From Cellulomonas soli (GTDB lineage Bacteria; Actinomycetota; Actinomycetes; Actinomycetales; Cellulomonadaceae): a stretch of 64,000 nt of DNA. The notes under the pieces were generated by a model. That model did no database searches. It was given only the letters and a program-made list of their open reading frames with translations, and had not been told where the DNA came from. This document shows, piece by piece, positions 1 through 8,373 of this stretch. The stretch is from assembly GCF_013409305.1 (NCBI RefSeq), contig NZ_JACBZJ010000001.1:372001-436000 (forward strand), written 5' to 3'. Both the position numbers and the translations under genes were made by a program. How positions within the stretch are numbered: position 1 is the first letter of the stretch; each line of letters starts with the position of its first letter.

Positions 1-3000
1 CGGCCCGCCCGGGAGCAGGATGCATCGCGGGCCACCGCGGTGGGACCCACCGATCCCGCCGCCCTCGCCGCCGCGACCGTGCACGCGCTGTGGCGCACCG
101 GATCGGTACCCCCGTCCGACCAGGGCGGCCCCGGGGCCCTCGCGAACGCGCCCGCCCCGTCGCCGCAGCCGGCCTGGTCCGGGGCCCTCGACGGCCCCGG
201 TGCCACCCTCGCCGTCAGCGGGTCGCCCGCGCACGCCCGGGCGGCCGCCCGGGCCGTCCTGCTGGGCGCCGTCGGGCCGCACGGCTCGCTGCCGGTCCTC
301 GTGCACACCGGCAGCGGACTGCACTGGTCGTGGACCCGCTGGATCGCCGCGCCAGCCCGTACGGCCACGCTCCCGACCCCTCAGGACCCGGAGTCCGTGG
401 TCGTGGTCGACCTCACGCACAGCAGCACGGGCCACACGAACCCGTCCGCTGCGGCGTCCGACACCCTCGCCCTGCTGGCGTCGTGGCGAGCCCGTGTCCC
501 CTCGACGCACCGCCTCCTGCTCGTCGTCCCCGCCGCCACCGGCCGGAGCCGGTCCCGGGTCCCTCCGCACGAGGGCGCACGGGCGGTGCCCGCGTGGTGC
601 CGCACGGTCATGGAGGTCGACGAGACCCTGGCCCGGTTGCGCACGCCCGACGGCCGCACGTCGACCGGCCCTGTGCACGGGGTGGGCCACGGCTGGGCCG
701 AGGAGCAGGCGCGCCGGGTCGCGGCCGTCCGACACGCCCGCGCCGCACTCCCGTCGGCACCGGGCCCGAGCACTGACGGGCGGACGACAGGTGGCGGACC
801 GGCCGTTCCCTCGACGAGCGACCTCGGCGCCCTGGCGGGCGTGCCGGCAGCCGAGCCCGCCGCCGTCCTCGCCGCGTGGGACCGGCACGCCCGCGGGCTG
901 CAGGCCGTCCTGGGCGCCGGGCCCGGTGGGGATCCCGTGACCGTCGACCTCGTGCGCGACGGGCCTCACCTGCTCGTCGCCGGAACGACCGGTGCCGGCA
1001 AGTCGCAGCTGCTCAGCGCCCTCGTGCTGACGCTGGCGCTCGCCCATCCGCCCGAGCGCCTCACCGTGGCGCTCATCGACTTCAAGGGCGGCACGAGCCT
1101 GGGGGCCGTGGCCGACCTGCCGCACGTGGTCGGCCGGGTGAGCGACCTCGACGCGGCGCACGCCACCCGGGCGCTCACCGGGCTCCGGGCCGAGCTGCGC
1201 CGACGGGAACGGCTCGTCGGGGCGGCAGGGGTCCGGGACATCGCCGAGCTCGACCCCACCGACCCGACGACACCCGCCCGCCTCCTCGTGGTCGTCGACG
1301 AGTTCCGCGCGCTGGCCGACGAGCTCCCCGACGCCCTGCCTGCGCTGGCTCGCCTCGCCGCCCAGGGACGCTCGCTCGGCATGCACCTCGTGCTCGCGAC
1401 GCAACGACCCGCGGGCGCGGTGACCCCCGACCTGCGGGCAAACATCGCACTACGGATGTGCCTGCGGGTCACGGACGCCGCGGAGTCCCAGGACGTCCTG
1501 GACGCACCGGACGCGGCACGCATCGGCGCGAGCACGCCCGGACGTGCCTGGCTGCGCCGGGGAAGCGGCCGGCTCGAAGCGGTGCAGGTCGCCCGCACGC
1601 GCACCGCAGTGGCGGCCACGCCCGTGCGCCCGGCACCGCCGTGGTCCGGCGAGGGGCGTCCCCGCAGCGCGCCCGGCGCTCAGGCCGAGGTCGACGCCGA
1701 CGCACGCGCCTGGGTCGGGGCGATCCGCCGTGCCGGCGCGGGGCGCCCCGCGCCGGCAGGCCCCTGGCTCCCCGAGCTGCCGCCGTCCGTGACGGTCGCC
1801 GAGGCGCTCGCTGCCGACGGCATCGACGCACGCGGCACGGCGCCGGACCTGCCTCTGACGCTCGCGTTGGCCGACCTGCCCGACGAGCAGCGCCGCGCGT
1901 CGGTGCCCTGGGCTGCCGCCGACGGCCACCTGCTCGTCCTCGGCGGACCCCGGTCGGGCCGGACGACCACGCTCGTCGGGCTCGGCCTGCAGGCGGCAGC
2001 ACGGGGCTGGACCGTGCACGCGGTCGGGCTCCCCCGCGCGGCCGTCGACTCCCTGGCCCCGACCGGCGCGCTCGGCACGGTCGTCGACCCCGACGACCCG
2101 CGCAGGCTGGCCCGGCTGGTCGAGCTGCTCACCGCACGTGCGGCGCAGCCGCTGCACCAGCTCCTGCTGCTCGACGGCGTCGAGCCTGCGCTCGCGGCGC
2201 TCGCCACCGTGGCCAGAGGCGCGGCTGCCGACAGGCTCACGGCCCTGTGGGCCGAGCGGCCGCAGACGGTCGCCGTCGCCGCCGTCGCCGCCGTGGGCGC
2301 GAGCACCGCGGGCCTGGCGGCCTCCTTCCGCGACAGGGTCGTGCTGCCGGTCACCGACCCGGCGCTCGACGTGGTAGCAGGGGTCCCGACCCACCTGCGC
2401 GGCGCGCGTCGCCACCCGGGGCGGGCCGTGCACCTCGGCCCCACGGGCGCCCGGCTGTGCCAGGTGGTGGTGGCGGTGCCGCCACCGACGCGGAGAGACC
2501 GCGAGCTCGACGCGGGCGCGGGCGCGGTCCCGTCGTGCGCGCCTGCGCGCGGCCCGCGCCTGATCGCCCTGCCGCCGTCGGTGGACCTGCCGCCATCCGC
2601 CGACCTGCCGGCATCCGGGGGCGGGCCTGGCACCCTCGCCGTCGCGATCGGGGTCGGCGGCGACCGGGCCGACGCGCTCGTCGTCGACCTGGACCGCGGG
2701 CTGCTCGTCACCGGCCCACCGGGCTCGGGCCGCAGCACGGCCCTCGCGACCGTCGCCGCACAGCTGCAGCGCGCCGGCGTCGAGGTCGTGCGTCTCGGCG
2801 CGGCCCCCGACGTCCTCGCCCGGGCGACGCCGCGGGTGCTCACGTCCACGGAGCTGCCGATCCACCGACCGACGGGCGCAGCGGATCCAGGGGGCACAGC
2901 GGGCACTGCGGGCACTGCGGGCACTGCGGGCGCAGCGGGCACAGCGGGTGCAGCGGGCCTGACCGTCGTGGTCGACGATCTCGACGACCTCGAGCTGCTC

Positions 3001-3282
3001 GAACCGCAGGACGCCGAGCGGCTCGCCCTCGCCGTCGCGTCAGGCGCGGTCCGGCTGGTCGCCTCGGCACTGACCGACCGCGCGGCGAGCGCGTTCCGCG
3101 GCCCGATGTCCTTCGCCGTGCGATCGGCGGTGCTGCTGGTCCTGGACCCGGCGACCCCGGGGTCGGCCGACCTGCTGGGCCCGCGTGCCCCGTGGCTGGC
3201 CGAACCCGCGGCCCCGCCTGGCCGCGGGGCGCTGCGCGACGGGCGACGGGTCGATCCCGTCCAGGTCTACCTCGCGCCGTGA
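1..3282 (+). CDS. FtsK/SpoIIIE (EccC-like) triple-ATPase protein, 5'-truncated by window edge
   Basis: The frame is open to base 1, so the gene starts upstream; a GTG at 40 is only an internal candidate (1080 residues from there). Counting from that GTG, module 1 has an intact Walker A (GTTGAGKS, about 315-322), a Walker B (LLVVVDEF) and the FtsK ATQRP motif. Modules 2 (GGPRSGRTT, about 635) and 3 (GPPGSGRST, about 892) carry Arg in place of the P-loop Lys, so they probably cannot hydrolyse ATP. One active plus two degenerate modules is the EccC/EssC layout of type VII secretion motors, but no WXG100, EccB/D/E or mycosin gene is in view. The N-terminal part before module 1 is unassigned. A Gly-Thr-Ala-rich insert lies in module 3. 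The family (FtsK/SpoIIIE) is clear; a secretion role is inference. Confidence 0.85.
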   Translation, partial: RPAREQDASRATAVGPTDPAALAAATVHALWRTGSVPPSDQGGPGALANAPAPSPQPAWSGALDGPGATLAVSGSPAHARAAARAVLLGAVGPHGSLPVLVHTGSGLHWSWTRWIAAPARTATLPTPQDPESVVVVDLTHSSTGHTNPSAAASDTLALLASWRARVPSTHRLLLVVPAATGRSRSRVPPHEGARAVPAWCRTVMEVDETLARLRTPDGRTSTGPVHGVGHGWAEEQARRVAAVRHARAALPSAPGPSTDGRTTGGGPAVPSTSDLGALAGVPAAEPAAVLAAWDRHARGLQAVLGAGPGGDPVTVDLVRDGPHLLVAGTTGAGKSQLLSALVLTLALAHPPERLTVALIDFKGGTSLGAVADLPHVVGRVSDLDAAHATRALTGLRAELRRRERLVGAAGVRDIAELDPTDPTTPARLLVVVDEFRALADELPDALPALARLAAQGRSLGMHLVLATQRPAGAVTPDLRANIALRMCLRVTDAAESQDVLDAPDAARIGASTPGRAWLRRGSGRLEAVQVARTRTAVAATPVRPAPPWSGEGRPRSAPGAQAEVDADARAWVGAIRRAGAGRPAPAGPWLPELPPSVTVAEALAADGIDARGTAPDLPLTLALADLPDEQRRASVPWAAADGHLLVLGGPRSGRTTTLVGLGLQAAARGWTVHAVGLPRAAVDSLAPTGALGTVVDPDDPRRLARLVELLTARAAQPLHQLLLLDGVEPALAALATVARGAAADRLTALWAERPQTVAVAAVAAVGASTAGLAASFRDRVVLPVTDPALDVVAGVPTHLRGARRHPGRAVHLGPTGARLCQVVVAVPPPTRRDRELDAGAGAVPSCAPARGPRLIALPPSVDLPPSADLPASGGGPGTLAVAIGVGGDRADALVVDLDRGLLVTGPPGSGRSTALATVAAQLQRAGVEVVRLGAAPDVLARATPRVLTSTELPIHRPTGAADPGGTAGTAGTAGTAGAAGTAGAAGLTVVVDDLDDLELLEPQDAERLALAVASGAVRLVASALTDRAASAFRGPMSFAVRSAVLLVLDPATPGSADLLGPRAPWLAEPAAPPGRGALRDGRRVDPVQVYLAP
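2892..2954 (+). repeat. 9-bp coding tandem repeat (7 units)
   Basis: Seven imperfect 9-bp units of the type GGGCACTGC encode a Gly-Thr-Ala/Gly-Ala-Ala run inside the third ATPase module, just before its degenerate Walker B (LTVVVDDL). It probably expands and contracts as a flexible linker. Confidence 0.8.
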
Positions 3283-3292
3283 CGCGCGACGC

Positions 3293-3718
3293 TCAGGTCG
3301 CCTCGCCGTCGGGACGGACGCCCGCCCCCCGAGCGTCCGGCGGCACCGTCGCAGCGACGACCGAGGGCATGAGCAGGCCGCCCGCCGTCAGCAGCGCGAT
3401 GCCGACGACCACGGCCGACCACCAGGACGCCTCGACGCCGAACCAGCCGAGCGCGAGCACGACGAGCATGATCTGCCAGGTCATCACGGGTGAACGCGCC
3501 CACCGCCGTCCCCGCCACAGACCTCGCGCGGAGGCGGCCAGCACCGCGGCGACACCGAGGGCGAACACCGCGAGGAACACGGTGGCGGCCGGGAGCACGC
3601 TCGAGCCGGCCACGAGCCCGACGACGAGCGCGGCACCCAGCCCGACGAACGCGACGGCCTCGAGCAGGACGAAGAGGCACACGGCGCGCAGGAGGCCGGG
3701 GCGTCGGTCAGCGATCAC
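3293..3718 (-). CDS. small four-helix membrane protein, function unknown
   Basis: A 141-residue protein read from a GTG at 3718; an upstream ATG at 3787 would add an Arg-rich tail but has no better support. It consists almost entirely of about four hydrophobic segments (for example AVCLFVLLEAVAFVGLGAAL and MTWQIMLVVLALGWFGV) with Arg-rich loops, and a short hydrophilic C-terminus. It resembles the uncharacterised actinobacterial integral membrane proteins often found next to cell-division or secretion genes. It converges on the ATPase gene, with stops 10 bp apart. No catalytic motif is visible. Confidence 0.6.
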   Translation of the reverse strand: MIADRRPGLLRAVCLFVLLEAVAFVGLGAALVVGLVAGSSVLPAATVFLAVFALGVAAVLAASARGLWRGRRWARSPVMTWQIMLVVLALGWFGVEASWWSAVVVGIALLTAGGLLMPSVVAATVPPDARGAGVRPDGEAT

Positions 3719-4043
3719 GACGCCGACCCTACGACCGGACCGCGAGGGTGGCGTCCCCTGGCGGCCGTCTCGCGCCCGGCGCCGCACCTGATGCCCTGCC
3801 GTGGAACACGGTCACGACCATGGTCCGGCGCACGGTACTGTTTCGTGTGTATGGCCACAGGGCCCTCCCAGGTGTGACGAAGACCTCAGCATTCACTCGC
3901 TGGAAACGTCCGCTTAACCCTTGTGCCCCCCGCTGTCCGGGTGTGACCCTTGGTGCAGCACGTTTTCCCACCCCCGAATCCGACGGTCTTGACGCATGCC
4001 CTCATCCAGGGCGGCGGCTCGACGCGTGCCAAGGAGAGCTCTC
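3719..4043. other. intergenic region upstream of whiB1
   Basis: A 325-bp divergent region relatively rich in A/T for this genome. It holds short palindromes (CGTG-GAA-CACG at 3800-3810; GACCATGGTC at 3816-3825) and a TTGACG at 3989-3994 with no convincing -10. I see no coding signal. WhiB1 promoters in mycobacteria are controlled by a CRP-family protein, but no clean CRP palindrome is visible here. Confidence 0.4.
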
Positions 4044-4292
4044 ATGGACTGGCGCCACCGCGCAGCATGCCTCGACGAGGACCCCGAGCTGTTCTTCCCG
4101 ATCGGCAACACGGGCCCGGCCCTGCTGCAGATCGAGGAGGCCAAGGCGGTCTGCCGTCGCTGCGACGTCGTCGACACGTGCCTGAAGTGGGCGCTCGAGA
4201 CCGGCCAGGACGCCGGCGTCTGGGGCGGCCTGTCCGAGGACGAGCGCCGCGCGCTCAAGCGCCGCACGGCCCGTCAGCGCCGCGCGAGCTGA
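4044..4292 (+). CDS. whiB1: WhiB1-type iron-sulfur transcription factor
   Basis: 82 residues. The four cluster cysteines are Cys9, Cys37, Cys40 and Cys46 (C-x2-C-x5-C spacing), followed by the Wbl turn GVWGG (58-62) and a basic C-terminus (LKRRTARQRR). The N-terminus MDWRHRAACLDEDPELFFP is nearly that of mycobacterial WhiB1. Start chosen at 4044 because AAGGAGAG (4031-4038) lies just upstream. Known for the family: a NO-sensitive [4Fe-4S] protein that binds the main sigma factor and controls essential genes. The neighbour facing it is a PdtaS-type kinase, the same gene pair as in Mycobacterium, which supports orthology. Confidence 0.93.
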   Translation: MDWRHRAACLDEDPELFFPIGNTGPALLQIEEAKAVCRRCDVVDTCLKWALETGQDAGVWGGLSEDERRALKRRTARQRRAS

Positions 4293-4340
4293 CCTGATCT
4301 CCCGTCCTGCTCGCCTGGCGACGCCGGACCGCACGACCTG

Positions 4341-4382
4341 ACGAAGGCCGGCACCCCCCGAGCGGGGGTGACCGGCCTTCGT
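4341..4382. terminator. bidirectional terminator between whiB1 and pdtaS
   Basis: A near-perfect 18-bp stem (4341-4358 with 4364-4382, one bulged A at 4371) and a 5-nt loop. It sits between the convergent stops of whiB1 and pdtaS and can serve both. Confidence 0.88.
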
Positions 4383-4430
4383 CGTGCCTGAGCCTCGCCC
4401 GGGCCCTCGAGGCGCCCGAGCAGTGCGGCG

Positions 4431-5915
4431 TCACCGCACGATGGAGCCGGCCTCGCGGCCGTGGCGCAGCCTCGCGGCGATCACGACCGAGGTCCCGCCG
4501 CCCTCGCGCGGCGACCAGTCGATCGTCCCGCGCAGCTCGTTGACCACGAGCGTCGAGACGATCTGGGTCCCCAACCCGCTGCCCGCACCGCGCCCCTCGG
4601 GCAGGCCTGCCCCGTCGTCGGCGACCTCGACCCGCAGCGCGTCACCGGTCCGTTCGACCGTGATCTCGACCGTGCCGGACGGGCGTCCCTCGAAGCCGTG
4701 CTCGACGGCGTTGGTGACCAGCTCGGTGAGCACGAGGGCGAGCGCGGTCGCGTCCTCGGCGGGCACCGATCCGAAGGTCCCGGTGATGACCGTCCGCACC
4801 TGGGTGCCCGCGGTGGCGACGTCGGCGGCCAGGCGCAGGCTGCGCCCGACCAGGTCGTCGAACGGGACGGCCTCGTCGAGCGTCTGCGAGAGGGTCTCGT
4901 GCACGAGGGCGATGGTGGCGACGCGTCGCATGGCCTCGGCGAGCGCCTCGCGCGCCTCGGGCGTGCTCATCCGCCGCGACTGCAGGCGCAGCAGGGCGGC
5001 CACGGTCTGCAGGTTGTTCTTCACGCGGTGGTGGATCTCGCGGATCGTCGCGTCCTTGGTGATGAGCTCGCGCTCGCGCCTGCGCAGCTCGGACACGTCG
5101 CGGCACAGCAGGACGGCGCCGGTGCGCTCCCCCAGCTCGGTGAGCGGTACCGCGCGCAGCGACAGGGCTACCCCGCGGGCCTCGATGTCGGTGCGCCAGG
5201 ACGCCCTGCCCATGAGCACGAGCGGCATCGACTCGTCGACCGTGTCGTGCTGGTCGATCAGGTCGGTCGTGACCTCGACGAGGGAGCGCCCGACGAGGTC
5301 ACCGAGGGCGCCGAGCCGGTGGAAGCAGGACAGCGCGTTCGGGCTCGCGTAGAGGACCTCGCCCTCGGAGTTGAGCCGGACCAGACCGTCGCCCACGCGC
5401 GGTGCGCCGCGGCGCGGTCCGGTCGCGGCGTTGGGCGTCGGGAACTCGCCGCGGCTGATCATGCCGAGGAGCTCGTCGGCGGCCTCGACGTAGTTGAGCT
5501 CGAGCCTGCTGGGTGTGCGCGCCCCGCCGAGGTTGGTCTGCCGGGCGATCACGGCGATGGCCTTGCCCTGCCGGACGACGGGCACGGCCTCCTCGCGCAC
5601 GGCGTAGGAGCCGAACCAGCGTGGCTCGCGCGAGCGCTGCGGGCGCAGCTCGTCGAGGCTGCGCTGCAGCTGGGGACGCTGCCCGTCGGGCGGGTGGGAG
5701 CCGACGACGTCGTCGTAGTGGACGGTTGCCCCGGTGGACGGCCGGCACTGCGCGATCGCGACGAAGTCACCGCCGGGGACGGGCAACCAGAGCACCAGGT
5801 CGGCGAAGGCCAGGTCCGAGACCACCTGCCAGTCCCCGACGAGCAGGTGCAGCCATTCGAGGTCGGCCGCGTCGAGCGAGGCGTGGCGGGCGGCGAGAGT
5901 GCTCAGGGTGGACAC
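4431..5915 (-). CDS. pdtaS: PdtaS-like cytosolic sensor histidine kinase
   Basis: 494 residues from a GTG. No membrane segment. The N-terminal third is the GAF-like domain of this family, followed by a PAS-like domain (about 170-280). The HisKA_2 phospho-acceptor box reads IREIHHRVKNNLQTVAALL, with the histidine pair at 295-296. A HATPase domain has the N box ELVTNAVEHGF and G boxes DDGAGLP and GSGLGTQI. This is the PdtaS architecture. In mycobacteria PdtaS phosphorylates PdtaR, an RNA-binding antiterminator of the ANTAR class; no pdtaR is in this window. The conserved convergence with whiB1 supports the name. Confidence 0.9.
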   Translation of the reverse strand: MSTLSTLAARHASLDAADLEWLHLLVGDWQVVSDLAFADLVLWLPVPGGDFVAIAQCRPSTGATVHYDDVVGSHPPDGQRPQLQRSLDELRPQRSREPRWFGSYAVREEAVPVVRQGKAIAVIARQTNLGGARTPSRLELNYVEAADELLGMISRGEFPTPNAATGPRRGAPRVGDGLVRLNSEGEVLYASPNALSCFHRLGALGDLVGRSLVEVTTDLIDQHDTVDESMPLVLMGRASWRTDIEARGVALSLRAVPLTELGERTGAVLLCRDVSELRRRERELITKDATIREIHHRVKNNLQTVAALLRLQSRRMSTPEAREALAEAMRRVATIALVHETLSQTLDEAVPFDDLVGRSLRLAADVATAGTQVRTVITGTFGSVPAEDATALALVLTELVTNAVEHGFEGRPSGTVEITVERTGDALRVEVADDGAGLPEGRGAGSGLGTQIVSTLVVNELRGTIDWSPREGGGTSVVIAARLRHGREAGSIVR

Positions 5916-6080
5916 GTGCTCCAGCGTAGGTGGGAGCGGGCGCCCCGGCCCCGGCCGTCCGGCCCCGTGCGCGCGGCGCCCGGCGCCTGCCGGGTCGAGC
6001 GGTTAGTGTCGATCACCACCTCGCCCCGGCATCCCGCACCGTGCGGGACGGGCCAGGGCCCCGTTGCGAAGGGAACCACC

Positions 6081-6590
6081 GTGCAGGTGCTCGTCACGCT
6101 CGACCTCCCGACCGATGCGCGCGCCGCCGCCGTGATGCTCGCCGACCCGGCATACGTGCTCGAGAAGGTGCTGGCCAGCGGCGCCCTGGACCAGCAGGTC
6201 GACGTCGCCGGCGACGCGGTCGCCGGGTTCACGGTGACGATCCGTCGCGGCCTGCCCACCGATGCCATCCCGGCGCACCTGCGCAGCTTCGTCGGGAGCC
6301 GGATCGACGTGCGCCAGGTCGAGGTCTGGGAGCCTGCCGACGCCCAGGGGTCGCGCACCGGCACCGTCGTGCTGGAGATCGCCGGCGCGCCCGTGCGGCT
6401 GACGGGCAGGGTCTCGTTGACGGCCCTGGAGGCCTCGACGAGCAGGCTCGTGTACGAGGGCGAGATCAAGGCGGCGGTGCCGCTGTTCGGGGCGGTCGTG
6501 GAGGAGGCCGCGTCGGAGGCGGTGCGCGCGGCGCTGCTGGTCGAGGAGTCCGTCGCGCAGCGCTGGATCGAGACCCACCCGGCCGTCTGA
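6081..6590 (+). CDS. DUF2505 family protein
   Basis: 169 residues from a GTG preceded by a GAAGGGAA sequence. The protein alternates beta-strands with a long C-terminal helix (AVVEEAASEAVRAALLVEES), as expected for the SRPBCC/START-like DUF2505 fold common in actinobacteria. No signal peptide, membrane segment or catalytic motif. It is transcribed away from pdtaS, 165 bp apart. Family assignment rests on overall pattern (paired strands, EGEIKAAVPLFG motif); the ligand is unknown. Confidence 0.7.
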   Translation: MQVLVTLDLPTDARAAAVMLADPAYVLEKVLASGALDQQVDVAGDAVAGFTVTIRRGLPTDAIPAHLRSFVGSRIDVRQVEVWEPADAQGSRTGTVVLEIAGAPVRLTGRVSLTALEASTSRLVYEGEIKAAVPLFGAVVEEAASEAVRAALLVEESVAQRWIETHPAV

Positions 6591-6727
6591 GCGGCTGCGG
6601 CGCACGGAGCGTGCACAGGCCGCGCACGGGCGACCCATGGTGGCCCGCGCGACACCGACCAGGGGCGTACGGCCGGGTGGCGGGCGGGTCACGAGGCGGC
6701 CGAGCAGCCGTAACGATTGAATAACGT

Positions 6728-6743
6728 ACTGACACGTATCAGT
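6728..6743. promoter_or_regulatory. 16-bp near-perfect palindrome, operator-like
   Basis: ACTGACACGTATCAGT is symmetric except for one mismatched pair. It lies in an A/T-rich pocket 250 bp before the sugar-binding lipoprotein gene and does not resemble the CelR box, so a second regulator may act here. Confidence 0.5.
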
Positions 6744-6806
6744 TGTCTGACCTGCGACGACACAGTCATGGGATCGCTACCACGGGCCCGTGGGAGCCCT
6801 CTCTCC

Positions 6807-6812
6807 TTGACA
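6807..6812 (+). promoter_or_regulatory. putative -35 element
   Basis: A perfect TTGACA. Sixteen to eighteen bases on there is only a weak -10 candidate (GACAGT/ACAGTT, 6830-6836). The predicted start point would fall close to the CelR-like operator, consistent with repression. Confidence 0.4.
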
Positions 6813-6848
6813 CCCGACCAACGCGCGACGACAGTTCATCGAAGCGCG

Positions 6849-6862
6849 TGGGAACGCTCCCG
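6849..6862. promoter_or_regulatory. CelR-type operator
   Basis: TGGGAACGCTCCCG matches the CelR box of Thermobifida (TGGGAGCGCTCCCA) at 12 of 14 positions. It is 133 bp before the lipoprotein gene of the ABC operon, whose last gene encodes a CelR-like LacI protein. A possible half-site (TGGGAGC) is at 6791-6797. Confidence 0.78.
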
Positions 6863-6994
6863 CCCGAACGGGGCCGTCTCCGCGCGAGGGTCCACCAATG
6901 GCCCACGGACGTCTCGGCACGGCTTCGGCCGCGCCTCCGGGGCGTACGTCCAGGGGTACGGCGAGGAAGCCGTCCGACTGACAAGGGAGTCACA

Positions 6995-8284
6995 GTGCGC
7001 AAGACCACACGCAAGATGTGGGCAGCCGCGGCAGGTGTCACGGGTATCGCCCTGGTCGCCACCGCTTGCTCGGGTTCCGACGCAGGGGACGACTCGTCCG
7101 CTCCGTCCGACGAGAAGATCACGCTGACGATCTCGACGTTCAACGAGTTCGGCTACGACGACCTGCTCGACGAGTACATGCAGCTCAACCCGAACATCAC
7201 GATCGAGCACAACAAGTTCGCCACCTCCAACGAGGCCCGCGACCAGTTCTCGACCGCGCTCGCCGCGGGTTCGGGTCTCGCCGACGTCGTCGCGGTCGAG
7301 GTCGACTGGATGCCCGAGATCAAGCAGTACGCCGACCAGTTCAACGACCTGACCAGCGACTCGGTCACCGGCCGCTGGAACGACTGGACGACCAAGCAGG
7401 CCACCACGGAGGACGGCGTCCTGCTCGCCTACCCCACGGACATCGGCCCCGAGGCCATCGCCTACCGCGCCGACCTGTTCGCGGCCGCGGGCCTGCCCTC
7501 CGACCGCGAGTCGGTCAAGGCGCTGTTCGAGGAGAACGGCGGCGACTGGGACCAGTTCTTCAAGGTCGGCCAGGACTTCGTGGCCGCCTCCAACGGGGTT
7601 CCGTTCTTCGACGGTGCCGACGCCGTCGGCCAGGGCATGCTCAACCAGCTCGACGCGCCGTTCGAGAACCCGGACACGGGCGAGATCGCTCTCGACCCCC
7701 AGGTCCAGGAGATCTACAACACGCTTCTCGAGAACACCAACCTCTCCTCGCACAAGGCTCAGTGGGGCGAGGACTGGGTCAACGCGTTCCAGAACAACGG
7801 CTTCGCCGTCATGCTGGCCCCGTCGTGGATGCTCGGCGTGATCGAGGGCAACGCGGCCGGCGTCACCGGCTGGGACATCGCTGACACCTTCCCCGGCGGC
7901 GGCGGCAACTGGGGCGGTTCGTTCCTGACGGTCCCGACGCAGTCGGAGCACCCGGAGGAGGCCAAGGCGTTCGCCGACTGGCTGACCGCCCCCGAGCAGC
8001 AGCTCAAGGCGTTCGCGACGACCGGCAACTTCCCGAGCCAGGTCGAGGCCCAGGCCTCGACGGAGCTCGCCGGCATGACGAACGAGTTCTTCAACAACGC
8101 GCCGACCGGCGAGATCTTCAAGACGCGGTCCGAGGCCATCTCGGTCATCCCGTTCAAGGGTGAGAACTACTTCGCGGTCCGTGACGCGCTGTCGCAGGCC
8201 ATCAACCGCGTGGACGTCGACCAGACCGACGACGCCGCCACCTCGTGGGCGACGTTCGAAGAGGCCGTCAAGGCCATCGGCTGA
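6995..8284 (+). CDS. sugar ABC transporter substrate-binding lipoprotein (cello-oligosaccharide type)
   Basis: 429 residues from a GTG 6 bases after AAGGGAG. The signal peptide (basic n-region KTTRK, hydrophobic core) ends in a lipobox, LVATAC, with the lipidated Cys25. The rest is a family 1 extracellular solute-binding protein (for example DVVAVEVDWMPEIKQYAD; AFADWLTAPEQQ near the end). Known for such proteins: they sit on the outer face of the membrane and deliver sugars to two permeases. The permeases follow directly, and the CelR-like operator and regulator suggest cellobiose or cellotriose (CebE-like). No ATPase gene is in the operon, so a shared MsiK-type ATPase is likely. Confidence 0.88.
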   Translation: MRKTTRKMWAAAAGVTGIALVATACSGSDAGDDSSAPSDEKITLTISTFNEFGYDDLLDEYMQLNPNITIEHNKFATSNEARDQFSTALAAGSGLADVVAVEVDWMPEIKQYADQFNDLTSDSVTGRWNDWTTKQATTEDGVLLAYPTDIGPEAIAYRADLFAAAGLPSDRESVKALFEENGGDWDQFFKVGQDFVAASNGVPFFDGADAVGQGMLNQLDAPFENPDTGEIALDPQVQEIYNTLLENTNLSSHKAQWGEDWVNAFQNNGFAVMLAPSWMLGVIEGNAAGVTGWDIADTFPGGGGNWGGSFLTVPTQSEHPEEAKAFADWLTAPEQQLKAFATTGNFPSQVEAQASTELAGMTNEFFNNAPTGEIFKTRSEAISVIPFKGENYFAVRDALSQAINRVDVDQTDDAATSWATFEEAVKAIG

Positions 8285-8295
8285 TCTAGCCACCA

Positions 8296-8336
8296 AGGGT
8301 CGGGTCGCCGGCGCACGCCGCCGGCGGCCCGACCCT
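8296..8336 (+). terminator. intercistronic hairpin after the binding-protein gene
   Basis: An 18-bp stem with one G-U pair (8296-8313 with 8319-8336, loop CACGC) lies between the binding-protein and first permease genes. There is no separate promoter visible after it, so it is more likely a partial terminator or 3'-end stabiliser that sets high binding protein to low permease levels. Confidence 0.75.
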
Positions 8337-8373
8337 GACCCACGTCCCCGCTCCCGCGACGAAAGAACACCTC

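Larger units (their letters stand above)
6591..6994. other. control region of the sugar ABC operon
   Basis: This 404-bp region holds a 16-bp palindrome (6728-6743), a consensus -35 hexamer (6807-6812) and a CelR-like operator (6849-6862), each listed separately. The Shine-Dalgarno AAGGGAG (6983-6989) precedes the GTG at 6995. The transcript leader after the operator would be about 130 nt. Confidence 0.6.

Noticed and set aside
20..940. Many long alternative ORFs on both strands through the window
   Set aside because: Arg/Pro/Ala-rich shadow frames of real genes, typical of very high GC; they lack motifs and ribosome sites.
1..3282. Type VII secretion locus
   Set aside because: Only the ATPase is visible; no EsxA/B, EccB/D/E or mycosin gene in the window.
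3989..3994. Promoter for whiB1 at TTGACG
   Set aside because: No acceptable -10 at 16-18 bp.
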